In this document: piece after piece, positions 34,955 through 47,640 of the stretch
How the letters are laid out: each line of letters starts with the position of its first letter
How positions within the stretch are numbered: the first letter of the stretch is position 1
Source of the DNA: Conus ventricosus
Lineage: Eukaryota; Mollusca; Gastropoda; Neogastropoda; Conidae
NCBI GenBank assembly: GCA_018398815.1
Contig: JAFLJL010014247.1
Location: forward strand, 1 to 64,000
Direction: 5' to 3'
DNA: 64,000 nucleotides
Made by a program: the position numbers and the translations under genes
The notes under the pieces: generated by a model
What the model was told of the DNA's origin: nothing
Databases searched by the model: none
The model's input: the letters and a program-made list of their open reading frames with translations, nothing else

Positions 34955-35580
34955 TGCATGTACGTTCTACAAGACAAAAACGACAAAAAATGAAATCAAA
35001 TTTTCAGCCTTTACTCATATCCAATAATAAAGTTGAGGAAGTCATGTTCACACAAAACACTAGTGTCATTATTGACAAAGATTTATCTTGGACTGAACAT
35101 ACAACATTCTTAGCAAAAACGCCTTTCCAAAAAAATATTTCAGTTGTCTCGGATAAAAAATTTCCTCGATGGTCACTCTCGAAAACTTTTTTTCTGTGCA
35201 CATATTTTGTCATTAGTTGATTATGCATCAACCCTTTGGGACAACTGTAGTGAACAAAAATTTAAAATTAATTCATCGTCTGTACAAACGAGCATTGAAA
35301 TTAGTATTGTTAAAATCGAGCTCCCTAACTGATGAAGATTACAAACAACTCAAAATATTAACCTTCCCAAACAGACTCTTTTCAATAAAGCCCTTTGTAT
35401 GCATAACGTTATTAATGGAACAGCCCCCCAAAAGATTACAGAAACATTTAGAGTCAATTGCCATAGACATAATCATTTTTTGTCCCATTCCTAGACCACG
35501 CAACAATTTATACAAATCCAGTTTCGTATATTCAGGTGGAAATCTGTGGAATAACTGACAAAGCCCTTAAAAAAAATACA
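34955..35580 (+). pseudogene. LINE C-terminal region (broken)
   Basis: After the insert the LINE protein resumes near 34980 with QPLLISNNKVEEV and DKDLSWTEHTTFLAK (35000-35120). It ends with YKSSFVYSGGNLWNN near 35512-35556, the usual C-terminal LWN motif. Several frames are needed. Confidence 0.8.
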
Positions 35581-35924
35581 AAAAAAAAAAAACACATTTA
35601 AGAAAAAAATGAAAGATTATCTCATGAATCGTTAACCACATATGATACTGAAAAAATGTCCATCCTGTGCAGAAAAAATACACTGGTAAAGATATACACT
35701 TCGTGAATGTAACCATAGGGACGGCAATGAGCATTGATACCTTTTACGTGAATGGAAGTGAGTGGGTAAAGGGGAGGAGATGGGAGTGGGTAAAGACGGT
35801 ATGTTTACTTCTCTTTTGATGAATGGCATTGTACAAGATTTGATTTTCTTTTCTCTTTCTTTCTTTTTCTCATAGATGGCTTGATGTAAAAAAGCAGATA
35901 TGTTGCTTATTCACTGTTTCCATC

Positions 35925-35954
35925 TCTAAATAAAATTTTGACTTGACTTGACTT

Positions 35955-35995
<41 letters not shown>

Positions 35996-35997
35996 CA
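35925..35997. repeat. LINE 3' tail (TTGAC)n and (CA)n
   Basis: AAATAAAATTTTGAC leads into three to four TTGAC units, then a CA microsatellite. An AATAAA signal lies within it. The tail matches those near 50466 and 60650. Confidence 0.8.
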
Positions 35998-36054
35998 CAC
36001 GGACTCTATGGATTCTTTTCGTCCCGCATCTTTACCAATATCTGAAATTAAACC

Positions 36055-38395
36055 GAGACGGGGGTGGAGTGTTGGGGACAATATTGAGATGCTCCTCTGA
36101 AAAGGGGGACAAGAGGGGGTGGAGTGTTGGGGACAATATTGAGATGCTCCTCTGAAAAGGAGGGACAAGAGGGGGTGGAGTGTTGGGGACAATATTGAGA
36201 TGCTCCTCTGAAAGGAGGGACAAGAGGGGGTGGAGTGTTGGGGACAATATTGAGATGCTCCTCTGAAAAGGAGGGACAAGAGGGGGTGGAGTGTTGGGGA
36301 CAATATTGAGATGCTCCTCTGAAAAGGAGGGACAAGAGGGGGTGGAGTGTTGGGGACAATATTGAGATGCTCCTCTGAAAAGGAGGACAAGAGGGGGTGG
36401 AGTGTTGGGGACAATATTGAGATGCTCCTCTGAAAAGGAGGGACAAGAGGGGGTGGAGTGTTGGGGACAATATTGAGATGCTCCTCTGAAAAAGGGGGAC
36501 AAGAGGGGGTGGAGTGTTGGGACAATATTGAGATGCTCCTCTGAAAAGGAGGGACAAGAGGGGTGGAGTGTTGGGGACAATATTGAGATGCTCCTCTGAA
36601 AAGGAGGGACAAGAGGGGGTGGAGTGTTGGGGACAATATTGAGATGCTCCTCTGAAAAGGAGGGACAAGAGGGGGTGGAGTGTTGGGGACAATATTGAGA
36701 TGCTCCTCTGAAAAGGAGGGACAAGAGGGGGTGGAGTGTTGGGGACAATATTGAGATGCTCCTCTGAAAAGGGGGGACAAGAGGGGGTGAGTGTTGGGGA
36801 CAATATTGAGATGCTCCTCTGAAAAGGGGGGGGAAAAAGAGGGGGTGGAGTGTTGGGGACAATATTGAGATGCTCCTCTGAAAAGGAGGGACAAGAGGGG
36901 GTGGAGTGTTGGGGACAATATTGAGATGCTCCTCTGAAAAGGAGGGACAAGAGGGGGTGGAGTGTTGGGGACAATATTGAGATGCTCCTCTGAAAAGGAG
37001 GGGCAAGAGGGGTGGAGTGTTGGGGACAATATTGAGATGCTCCTCTGAAAAGGAGGGACAAGAGGGGTGGAGTGTTGGGGACAATATTGAGATGCTCCTC
37101 TGAAAAGGAGGGACAAGAGGGGTGGAGTGTTGGGGACAATATTGAGATGCTCCTCTGAAAAGGAGGGACAAGAGGGGGTGGAGTGTTGGGACAATATTGA
37201 GATGCTCCTCTGAAAAGGAGGGACAAGAGGGGGTGGAGTGTTGGGGACAATATTGAGATGCTCCTCTGAAAAGGAGGGACAAGAGGGGGTGGAGTGTTGG
37301 GGACAATATTGAGATGCTCCTCTGAAAAGGAGGGACAAGAGGGGGTGGAGTGTTGGGACAATATTGAGATGCTCCTCTGAAAAGGAGGGACAAGAGGGGG
37401 GGGAGTGTTGGGGACAATATTGAGATGCTCCTCAGAAAAGGAGGGACAAGAGGGGTGGAGTGTTGGGACAATATTGAGATGCTCCTCTGAAAAGGAGGGA
37501 CAAGAGGGGGTGGAGTGTTGGGGACAATATTGAGATGCTCCTCTGAAAAGGAGGGACAAGAGGGGGTGGAGTGTTGGGACAATATTGAGATGCTCCTCTG
37601 AAAAGGAGGGACAAGAGGGGGTGGAGTGTTGGGGGCAATATTGAATGCTCCTCTGAAAAGGAGGGACAAGAGGGGTGGAGTGTTGGGGACAATATTGAGA
37701 TGCTCCTCTGAAAAGGAGGGGCAAGAGGGGTGGATTGTTGGGACAATATTGAGATGCTCCTCTGAAAAGGAGGGACAAGAGGGGTGGAGTGTTGGGGACA
37801 ATATTGAGATGCTCCTCTGAAAAGGAGGGACAAGAGGGGGTGGAGTGTTGGGGACAATATTGAGATGCTCCTCTGAAAAGGAGGGACAAGAGGGGGTGGA
37901 GTGTTGGGGACAATATTGAGATGCTCCTCTGAAAAGGAGGACAAGAGGGGGTGGAGTGTTGGGGACAATATTGAGATGCTCCTCTGAAAAGGAGGGACAA
38001 GAGGGGTGGAGTGTGGGGAAAATATTGAGATCCCTCTGAAAAGGAGGGACAAGAGGGGGTGGAGTGTTGGGGACAATATTGAGAATGCTCCTCTGAAAAG
38101 GAGGGACAAGAGGGGTGGAGTGTTGGGACAATATTGAGATGCTCCTCTGAAAAGGGAGGGACAAAAAGGGGTGGAGTGTTGGGGACAATATTGAGATGCT
38201 CCTCTGAAAAGGGGGGACAAGAGGGGTGGAGTGTTGGGGACAATATTGAGATGCTCCTCTGAAAAGGAGGGACAAGAGGGGGGAGTTTTGGGGGACAATA
38301 TTGAGATGCTCCTCTGAAAAGGAGGGACAAGAGGGGTGGAGTGTTGGGGACAATATTGAGATGCTCCTCTGAAAAGGAGGGAAAAAGAGGGTGGG
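36055..38395. repeat. 56-bp minisatellite, about 42 copies
   Basis: Units of 55-57 bp repeat head to tail with few changes. Each contains the palindrome CAATATTG, then CTCCT-CTGAAA-AGGAG, a potential hairpin, and a purine-rich GACAAGAGGGGGTGGAG. Because 56 is not a multiple of three and the unit lacks stops on minus, all three minus frames stay open for up to 790 codons; these are not genes. The inverted copy is at 58080-60550. Confidence 0.97.
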
Positions 38396-39179
38396 CATTA
38401 ACACATGTATTGCTCAAAACAGAATTAAAAAATTATAGACTACGTGCAGATATTTTTTGGGAAAAAAAAAGGAGCTACTAAGAATATTTGAACCCATCGT
38501 TATAGTGAATCAGGCAAGTAAAACATTCAGAATTCATACGAAAAATCCAAACAACCTATATGTTCCGGCATGGTTGCATCACACAGTTGGGCTAGTCTCC
38601 AAGCTTGCTACTAAAAAAAGTCAACAAAAGGGTTTGATCACGTCTATGACTTGAACGGGCTGGCATCTGTCAACAATGTTCGGGAACGGAAGTGAAACGT
38701 GCACGGCATGACCTTAAGTCAAGGCCCGCTGTATGTCCTTGGCGAAATTCAGTCGACACGGCATGATTCTGCTCCCTGACCTGAAATCATGTTTTGTGAC
38801 GGGGTTGGTTGTGGTTTTATGCCCGGGGGCGTTTCGTGTTGATGAATTCAGACAGTTTTTTGTTCTTGTTTGTTATTGGTTTTGGTTGTTGTCAGCGTGG
38901 TTTTTATCATGGCGGTGGCGTTTTGGTACCTCGTGACAGTACCGTGTATCTCCCCCCCCCCCCCCCCCCCCCTGCTTCCCCTTTCCATTAACGAGATCTC
39001 TTTTGGTGAAATGTAAAGTTTATTTGTGTTTTAAAGATAAAAATGAAATTTGAATGAGGCAGGGAACATAAACAGTAAATAATAAACAAGTAGGGCAAAT
39101 CTTGTTCCCATGATCAAATAATGTCAGGCCCATAACTCCAAACGACTCCTAACCGCCTTACAGAAATGACAATAACGGC

Positions 39180-39211
<32 letters not shown>

Positions 39212-39960
39212 TGTTTCAACAGCCCATCAATAATCCCAAGATGGAAAGGAGCAACTATATTCAGAAAAAAAGACGATGTATTACTGTATGTTCATCCCAC
39301 AGTTCCCGTCACCTTCGTTCTCATGATGACTTTCAACTATTATTCTTATAACGTCATCTCCATGGGAACTTTACAATCGCCATCAAATCAAGCGTGCTTT
39401 TTTTCTCAATATCTTTCGACAGGAACAGCTAGGTGTACATAGACACCCGCTCTTCTTCTCCTCCAGTCGTTTCACAGTGCGTTGACCAATGTCCACTGGA
39501 GCAGGCCGGCACTGCACTCACAGCAGAAGGGAAGCAGAGGAAAACCAAACAGGCGTGCAGCAGTGGCGGTGGGGCGGGTCTGCAAACATCCACATGTGGT
39601 GTGGAGACAAAAATAGAACACAAACACTGAGTCAGTTTTGTGGGAGAGATCCTGGAGCCAGTCTGGAGAGACAAGGCGTCGTTCTCTCTCTCCTCTCTCT
39701 CACTCTCTCTCTCTCTCACACACACACACGCACGCACGCACACTTAACATTTATTAGCATTAAATTTAGTTTTCTCTCTCTCTCTCTCTCTCTCTCTCCA
39801 CCGGCGACCCAAGCACGTGCTTTGCGGCGGATGCACGAGTTTCCACGGATTGATCCAGTTTTTAACCTGCGGGACCGTCATCGACAGAACTGACAGTGAA
39901 TGCATACCGGTGACGTTTTCCTCGTTCGCGTTTTTTAACACCACACACTTATTGATTTAA
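38396..39960. other. Flank of minisatellite shared by both arms, no gene
   Basis: Matches 56520-58080 inverted. It includes a C run at 38952-38972, a GA tract at 39180-39212 and CT tracts at 39683-39725 and 39774-39800. Short open frames are not conserved between the two copies in frame, so I do not call a gene. Confidence 0.6.
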
Positions 39961-41290
39961 CTTGACCATTGTGCAAACAATGACTGAAGATGAGGCGCTT
40001 TTTTGTTTTTTTTCCCGGGCCCCCCTTTCCTAAAAAAAGTATGATAAGGTATATACCTAAAGTACTATAAATTTTTTTCGTCTTTTCTACATCAAATAAC
40101 AAAGAACAACAAAAAATCGCCATTTATCCATAAAAACTTTTAAGATACGTTCTGGGGGGGGTTTCTTTTTTTATCCTTTTAAAATCATTTAAAATTTTTT
40201 TGGAACAAATTTTTTTTTTTCACCCCTAAAAAGGGGGAAATGTCCTATTTTTAAATAAAAAACTGTACCCTTACCCTCTCTCCCTCTCCCTTCTTCTCTC
40301 ACTCTTTTGCAGGGAACAAAAATTACAATGCCCACATTTTTTTTGAAATAAAATCATTATTCAGCGACTGGGAGAAAAGACAATTTTTAAACACCTGTCG
40401 CCAGAGTACCGTTTTTAAAATAAATTTTATTTTCTCCCAAAATTGAAAAACCTTTGGGATCTTGCTACCTACCCCAACCGAACAGTTTTAAAGGAAAACC
40501 TTCAAAAGAAATTTGCAACAATTCGTATGGAATAACAAACAAGATAGGTTTACCCCGGGAAAAAAACAAAAAAAAAAAATGTAAGAAACGGGGGATTAGG
40601 AATCCCTTTCGTTTTAAACCCACGGAAAAGGGAAATTAAAACTTCCCAATGGATCACAAAATTTAAAAGTTATAATCAAAAATAAAAAATCGGGATACAA
40701 AACACGTATCCCTTTGGAAAAAATCTTGAGAAAAAATTAATGTGCTTTCCCAAATTTTTAAAAAAAAAGAACTTTGCTTTTGAAGGACACTTTCCGAGCA
40801 TATGAAATTTTTTAGTAATAAAGTAAGTATTGGGGATCCTACGAATTCTTTTTGGGGCGGGAAACTTTTATTTCACAAAAAAAAACTTTAAAAACCAAAC
40901 GGGAAAATTTATATTTTTAAAAGAACGGATAGAAAAAGGGTAAAATTGAAATTGCAGTTTTTTGGGAAAACCCAAGCAGGGGGAAAATTTTTTTAATGGG
41001 AAAAAAATTCAGCACAAGCTTTCGGTTCAAAAACAAACTTTATCCCAAAAATTAGGTTTGTCCAATCTTCAAAAATAAATTCGAACAGAAATATCAGTTT
41101 CGCTTGCAATGTCCCTAAGAACGCTAAGAAAAAAAAAAGACTCTAGTATCAAAAGAAAGGAGCTCAGAATATCTTAAATGAAAAAACGCTCACAAACCAA
41201 AGGGTTTGCTGTGCAAATGGAACAATAAAACGGGTAAAGAACTGAACTGGAAAAATAATTTTTCCCCAAAACCAAAAAAAAAAAGAAATT
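39960..41290. repeat. Noisy inner part of the left inverted arm
   Basis: It matches 55248-56520 in inverted orientation. The left copy carries many extra A/T/C/G in homopolymers, while the right copy is smooth. The content is A/T-rich, and no gene is seen in the cleaner copy either. The pattern looks like consensus error rather than natural divergence. Confidence 0.7.
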
Positions 41291-43540
41291 AAACTGAAGC
41301 GGTTTCAACTGAGTTTAATTTCCACAAAAACCTTTGAAAAAAAGGGAAAAAGGTTGAAAATAACAAGTGAAACCTTTCGTAAAGGGAAACCCAAAGACCA
41401 TTTTTTTTTCCCACATGCGACTTTGAAAAACGCTTTTTTGGAGTAATAATTTCTTAAAAAAGAAATTGCTCCTATACCTAAAATGACTTTAATCAAAGGG
41501 AACTTGTCCCACTGCACTGACCTCGGTTAAAAACGAAAACTTTAATCATGTCTGCAAAGTTTTTTGAATAAAAAACCAGAGCTAAAAGGGGTGTTTCCCC
41601 CCGGTTCCTTTTCCCCGGAAAAATATTTAAAAATCAAATATCAAGTGGGAAAAACATTGCAAAAATAAATTTGAAATGAAATAACAAATGGCAAAATTTT
41701 TTAATTTTTTGATTGAGAACAAAATTTGTGGTGTTTTGTGTGGTTTGTGTGTGTGTGTGTGGTGTGTGGTTTTCGCAAAAAACACGTTTAAATTACGGGG
41801 TTTTATTCTTTCCAAAGATTTTTTTAAATTTTGGTACCTTGAAAAAGCGATCATTATACAAAATTTTTCTAAATCAAGAGCTTTGCAGCAAAAAACCCAC
41901 CCCGTCGTTTCCTCTTGGGATAATTAACCCTATTTGTACTGTTAGTCGATTCCTATGCTTCGGCATAAAAAAATTTTAGGATTTTTAGGCTTGTTTCCTC
42001 CCCTCCCCTTCTCTCTTCCTCCCTCTTCTCTCTCCCTCCCCTTTTCTCCCCTTCTCTCTCCTCTCTGATCAAAAATTTCCTTAAAAAAGGGGACAAACAC
42101 CCAAAACAGTGAAAAGGGGAATGTTTACACGGGACAGGTAGACACAATATTTTGCCGGGGTTTTGAAAAAAAATGTAGATTTAGTTTGGATTTTGTTTTT
42201 CTTTTTTAAAAATTAATGCTGTTTTGGGAAAGTTTCATGTAAGATCATATCTACGTCGGTTTTTTGTTTTTTGGCCAACCTCTCAAAAAAAAAAAAAAAA
42301 AAAAAAAAGGCTGGCGTCACTCCCGGGTATTGCGCGCCCCACAGAAACTGCGCTGGGAAAACGAAATCACTCATCTTTTTAAATTTAATATTTGCCCTGT
42401 TATCACGGGTTTCAATATTTTGTCAAGAATGGGGGATCACGGGGGGTTTAAAAAAAAAAACCACCACAAACATCTCCTCCTCTATCCCCCCCTTCAAAGT
42501 ATAAATCAAACGGCCGGGACATCGCCGGACCTCTACGCCCTTGAGGTAGTGGGTTAAATTTCGTTTTGGGAAGATTTTCCCAGGCTGTTGCTATCCATGG
42601 AGGGGGCCGCGAAAAACTTTTCACCGCTGCTGCCTCCCTGCTGCTATAACTTGCCCCCCAAAAAAAATTCACCCCCACTGAGCATTTTGCCTTTCGAAGA
42701 GGGGGGGGCCCCAGTTTTCCTAAAAATGACGATTTTAAAATCTGCGCCTTCAAAAAATGTTAGTTTTCCCTCCCCGAACGGGGGTTTATCCGTTTTAAAA
42801 AAGGCGCTCGCCGAGTACGCCCCTAAAGGGGGATTTTTTTAAGCCCGAAAAAAACCGCAGTAAAAATTTTTTTGGGACGTTTTTTCCTTTTGGGGCGACG
42901 AAAGTGCAAAGAAAATTACTTCGTTGGAACTGCTTGCATTGGACCCCTAAACGAATTTACAACACACTGTGCATTCAACTTTTTTTTTCCTTTAACGCTT
43001 TGTGGAGTTGGAAACCTGACTATTGGAGACCCTTTCCCTCGAAACCCACACAGCAAAACTTTTTGTTTGCTTAAAAAACCCAAAGGGAGGGAAAGGGCCC
43101 GGGTGTCGCAGACCCTCCCCCTCATTCACCTCCAGGGCAAAATTCTAAGAAATTTTCCCCGCACAAGAACCTAAAACTTACCTTTTTTTGCGCTCCCGAA
43201 TTAAAAAAAAAACCACCAAAATTCCATAGGAAAAACGCTAAAAATTAAATTAGGGGAAATTATACTTTTAAAAAACTCGAAAAAAGGGGCCCTGGAATGC
43301 CAAAAACAGGAAAATTTAAACGGGAGAAAAGCGATCTTGCGAAAACCCCTGGAAGCCCTTAAATAACCAGAAAAATACACTAAAAAAATTTAAACAAAAC
43401 GAACTGAATGAATCAAGGCTTTTTATCGTCTGTTTGCGAAGCATCCTGGGTACGGGTATTTTTCCGAAAAGGGGAAATTTTTATCATTTTTTTGGGGACG
43501 CCGTTGGGGAATTTGCTCTACACACCCTTGTTACCGACCC
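41290..43540. other. Homopolymer-inflated sequence, no gene
   Basis: Long A, T, C and G runs break every frame. There is a GT tract at 41745-41770, CT runs at 41998-42066 and an A run at 42285-42308. No reliable protein similarity can be read. Confidence 0.5.
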
Positions 43541-44220
43541 CTAAAAAGCTTTTTGGGCATTTCTGACAGGTTTAAACGCGTGCCCCTTTAATCCCGGGAC
43601 CAAAATTAACAGAAAACTACGGTTCTTCCCGGTTTTTTTAAAAAACCCTTTTTAAACTTTTAAAATTTTCATAACCGAAAAGGGCCCAAAACCCGGTCAC
43701 AAAAAAACCCAAAAACCCAACGCAGAAAAATCCCTTTCCCTTGGGATTACGTTTTTAAATCTTTTTTATTTCCAAGATTTTTTAATAAAATAAACAGTTA
43801 CAACAAACGTTTTTTCGAAATGTTTACGGGCCCCCATACTTCCTTTTTTCAAAGAGATTCTCCAGAGATTTTTTATCCAGAAAAAAAAAAAAAGGTTGGG
43901 GGGGAAAGGGCAAACCTCTTTTTTTTTTTTTTTCTTATTTAAAAGTCCTTTAAAAAGGTACCGAAAAAACAATCAAATGTCCCCCCTTTAAAACAAAAAC
44001 CGAAGGGGGGGTGTTTTAAAAGGGGGGGGGGGGTTTATTTTTGTGGGGGATGTATGGGTTTTCTTTACAAGGAATCTAAAAAAAAAATTTTTAAATAAAA
44101 AGGGGAAGAAAAGAAGGAACAGATTTTTTTTCTATTTCCACATTTTCATTCCCCTAAGTTTGACGATTTTTCCACACACATAAAAAAAAAAACCTTTCCA
44201 AAACTTCAATTTCCCTGGCC
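43541..44220. repeat. Noisy direct repeat, copy 1
   Basis: Matches 49460-50060 in the same orientation through heavy indel noise. Shared landmarks include GACAGGTTTTAA.CG, ACTGTTACAA and a long G run followed by TTTATTTTTGTG. Confidence 0.5.
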
Positions 44221-44264
44221 CCCAAACTATTTTCAAAAAAAGGGGGGGGCGGGGAAATAAACGG

Positions 44265-44760
44265 GGTTAAAAAAAAAAAAAATTCCCTTTATCAGGGGGT
44301 TTTTTTTTTCCCCCCCATTATTTTAACAAAAATTTAAAAACTTTTGTTTTTGGGGTACATTTTTTTGGCAATACATGCGAAATTGGTTGGGGTTTTAAAT
44401 TTTGACCCCCCCCACCCAAAGGGGTCTTAATGATATAATCTGAACTTCACCCGGGCCCTTTTTGGGGTCAAAACCACCAAAGTCGGGAGGATTTGCACCA
44501 TCAGCTTAAGGGTTTAATCATCGGGGACGACGTTTTTTAAACGTTTTCTTTTTGTTTTTGAGTTGTGGGGGTTTTGGGGTTTCGTCTTTAAAAAACCCCC
44601 ACTTTTCTTGTTAAGAAGGGAAATTGAAAAACGGGACATTAATTGTTGGTGAAAGGTTAAGCAGCTGAAGGGCCCCCGAACAATAAAAGGCGCCTTTACC
44701 CAGGGGCCTCAAGAAAATTTTTTTTTTTTTCCCGCTTTTAAAACGGGTTTGGGGGGTTGA
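44265..44760. repeat. Noisy direct copy of 53780-54247
   Basis: Shared landmarks in order: CATTATTTTAACA, CATGCGA, TTAA.GATA..ATCT, CCGGGC/CCGGC, and AATTGTTGGTG. The copy at 53.8 kb is much cleaner. Confidence 0.55.
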
Positions 44761-44795
44761 GCATCCGAAACCAAACGATAAACCCCTTTAAACAG

Positions 44796-44831
<36 letters not shown>

Positions 44832-45992
44832 TTTTTCCCCCCCATAAAAAGTGGCCCCGCCCCTGAAAAACAGTTTCCCCTTTCACGCGTGACTTTTCAA
44901 AAACCTCAAACCTCTCTTGGTACACATAAAGCAATACCATTCTTATATTGCATCAGCTTTTTTTTCTTTGCGGGCACGGGCTGGGGGTTTGGGAAAAGCT
45001 TTTTTTTGTTTTTTTCATGAGTTCTTTCTCATAACCACTTTTGTTTCTGTTTTTCCCCCGCTGCTTTTTTCTTCCCGTTCTTTTTTATAAGGAGTGTAGA
45101 GGTGGGATTTAGGCCCCCCTTTAAAAAAAAATCTTTTTTTTTGGGTGTCTGGAAGAACGGAATTTTTGGGGTTGAACTGATGGAAAAAAGTACAAACTTG
45201 CTGCCGGTGCTGGCATCCTTTTTTGATTCTGCAAAAGTCCTAGGTCCCCGTGTTTTTTCCGAATGTAGTGTACATATAAGACAAAAATTTTTCCCTTTTA
45301 AAACTTTTGGGTGTTTTTCCCGGATTTCTTCAACTCTCCAATTGAGAAGTTTGGGATGCCCATATGCATAACTCTCTCTCCCCCTCCACCCTCTCTCTCC
45401 TCTCCCCCCTCTCATCCTCTCTCTCTCCAAAAAAATTTTGAAATTTTTCCTAGTAAAATCAACAAATTTTTCCCCTGGAGTTTGAGGAAGGGGCATTTTT
45501 TAAGGGGCCCCACCGCCGCAACAAAGAACTTCTGCGATCTGAGAAAAAAAAACCCCCCCTTATTCCCTTTAAAAAATTTTGTGGGCCCCCGTTTCAAAAT
45601 TTTTTTGTGAAAAGGGTAAATAATAGTAGTAAAACTATGTGACAGAAATGTTAAAACTAGAAAAAAAAAAAGGTTCCTCTTCCCCCACAAAAGCAGAGAA
45701 GAGAGAGAGAGAAAGAGGAGAAAGAGAGAGAGAGAATGACCGCCTCCCCCCGGGTTTTTTCTGGGGAAGGGGGATGTTTCTTGATCTAAAAGTCTGAGAG
45801 AAAAAAAGTTTTAATTTTTTTCCCCGTTCCAAATATTTCCCAGGCCCGGTTTCTACAAAATTCCTCACCAACCCATGTTCTGCCAGTTGCTGCAACTCTG
45901 GAAAAACCCGAACATCATCTATGTCCAAAACGCCGCTGCTCCCGGAATCCCCGCCGTGTGACAATATATCTCTTTTTGGGGAAAACCTTTTA

Positions 45993-46043
<51 letters not shown>

Positions 46044-46059
46044 CTAAAATTATTATTAT
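44761..46059. other. Homopolymer-inflated sequence, no gene
   Basis: Includes an A run at 44796-44827, CT and GA tracts near 45372-45428 and 45700-45735, and a G run of 48 at 45996-46043. No supportable gene. Confidence 0.5.
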
Positions 46060-47640
46060 TTCCCAGTCCCCCCCGAAGAAGAACAAGTATATATCCACAT
46101 TACGGGGTGAAAAAGCCCCCAAAAATGGGCCCCCGATAAGTTGTGATGGATATGAGAAGGAGAAATGTACACACTCCCCCCCTTTTTCCTTCTCAAAGTT
46201 TTTAACTTCAACTAGAAAGGGCACCTGTTCAACAACAAAATTTCTATAATTTTCAAAATAGCAAACGAATTTTTTTCCCCACCCAACAGAATTGGTTTAA
46301 TACTGGGAATTTAAAAAAAAATTTCCCTTCAATGACACAAACTGTTTTAGAACTTCCTTAAAAAACGCTGGAAAAACCCTTATTTTTTAAAAAAAGAATT
46401 TTTACCCTTTTGCTTAAAGCGAGAAAAAAGACCCAAAAAGTTTTCTCGTGCTAAAAACCCAAAAAAAATCCACATTGAAAGGGGAAAATGGCCCCTAACA
46501 AACCACCGAAATGTTAAAAGTGAATAAGAAGAAACGAAAGGGCAAAACCCCCCTCTTTTTCTACTCATTTTTGAAAATTCAACTAAAGGGGGCCGGGGGT
46601 TCAAAATAAAAAATTTTAAAAAAAGTGTCAAAATCGGAATTTTTTTTCCCCCCCTAACAGAATTTTTTTAAAACTTGGAATAATTTAAATTGCCAGTCAA
46701 TGACACAAACGGTTTTAAAACCCTTTTCTTGAAAAAACGCTGGATACGCCTTATGTTTCAAACAAATAAACGATTCTCACAGGGCGTTTTGCGAAATAAA
46801 CCCAAAAAACCCATTTCAAGCGCTTAAAAAACCCCCAAATTAAACCGACATTGAGCGGGTTTAAATTCCTTTAACCCTGCCACCGAAAGTTATGGGTTGA
46901 AACAAGGAGAAAAGTAGCACACTCCCCTCTTCCTCTACCATTTTTGATCTTCAACAAAAAGGGGGCCCCGTTTTAACAATAAATTACTAAAAAGTCAAAA
47001 GCAAAATTTTTTTAAAAAAAACAGAAATTTTTAATAAATGGGAAAAATAACTTGCCCTTTAAAGAACACAAACTGTTCAAACTTTCAAAAATGGGCCCAG
47101 AAAACGACGCCAGATACACCCAAAGGTTTTAAACCCAAAAATGGGCTCTCGAAACGTGGGGCTATTTTTTGCTTCAAAAGACCAAAAAATATTTCTCGCG
47201 CTCAAACCGTAAAACAACTACATTGAAAAGGCTAAAAAAACCAAAAAAATGGCCCCCCCCTAAAATACGAAAAAAAATGAGGAAAAAAAAATGTAGGGAC
47301 AATCTCCCTCTCCCCGTCTTCTTTTTCTGATTCGATCTTGTTGCGAAAAAAAGCATAGTTTTTCCTCTTCTGTAGGGAATTTGGGTGCTGCGGTAAACCC
47401 GAACTTTTTAGGACCCAAGGGAAACCCAAAAAAAACCAAAAAACCCCCCCATTGAACGGCTGAAAATTCCCCAACTTTCCACCGATAAAGTTATGATGTG
47501 TTTGAGAAGGAGAAAAGTAGGGCCCCCTCCCTTCTTCTTCTCTACTCATTCGGGCTACAAAACCCAGAGGGCCCGTTTCAAAAATAACAAAATTTACTAA
47601 AAAAACCCCAAAAACAGCACACTTTTCTTTTCCCCACCCC
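46060..47640. repeat. ~375-bp tandem repeat, about four noisy units
   Basis: Recurrent anchors are GAGAAGGAGAAA.GTA followed by a C-rich block. They recur at about 46155, 46525, 46905, 47280 and 47500, mostly 370-380 bp apart. A second anchor, CAATGACACAAAC, recurs at 46331 and 46697, with a degraded form near 47066. Heavy homopolymer noise prevents a clean consensus. Confidence 0.55.

Larger units (their letters stand above)
32150..35956 (+). mobile_element. CR1/L2-like LINE, interrupted by another element
   Basis: A 5'-truncated LINE runs on plus. The end of an apurinic-type endonuclease (32170-32560) comes first, then a linker, the RT (about 33400-33990) and the C-terminus (34955-35580). 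The 3' tail is made of TTGAC repeats. A ~0.95-kb foreign element splits it after the RT core at about 33991. A second copy with the same interruption lies inverted at 60650-64000. Several frameshifts show that it is dead. Family assignment comes from the RT and endonuclease blocks. Confidence 0.85.

Noticed and set aside
36055..38395. CRISPR-like array
   Set aside because: Repeats are directly adjacent with no variable spacers, in a eukaryotic transposon context; it is a minisatellite.
35926..38417. Open frames of 470-790 codons on minus over the minisatellite
   Set aside because: All three minus frames are open because a stop-free 56-bp unit repeats. The frames encode the same three peptides in rotation and follow unit indels.
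39429..39893. Frames of 104-134 codons on both strands, with relatives at 56.7-57.1 kb
   Set aside because: The mirrored copies lose the frame at different places and the frames include CT/GA microsatellite, so conservation reflects duplicated DNA rather than protein selection.
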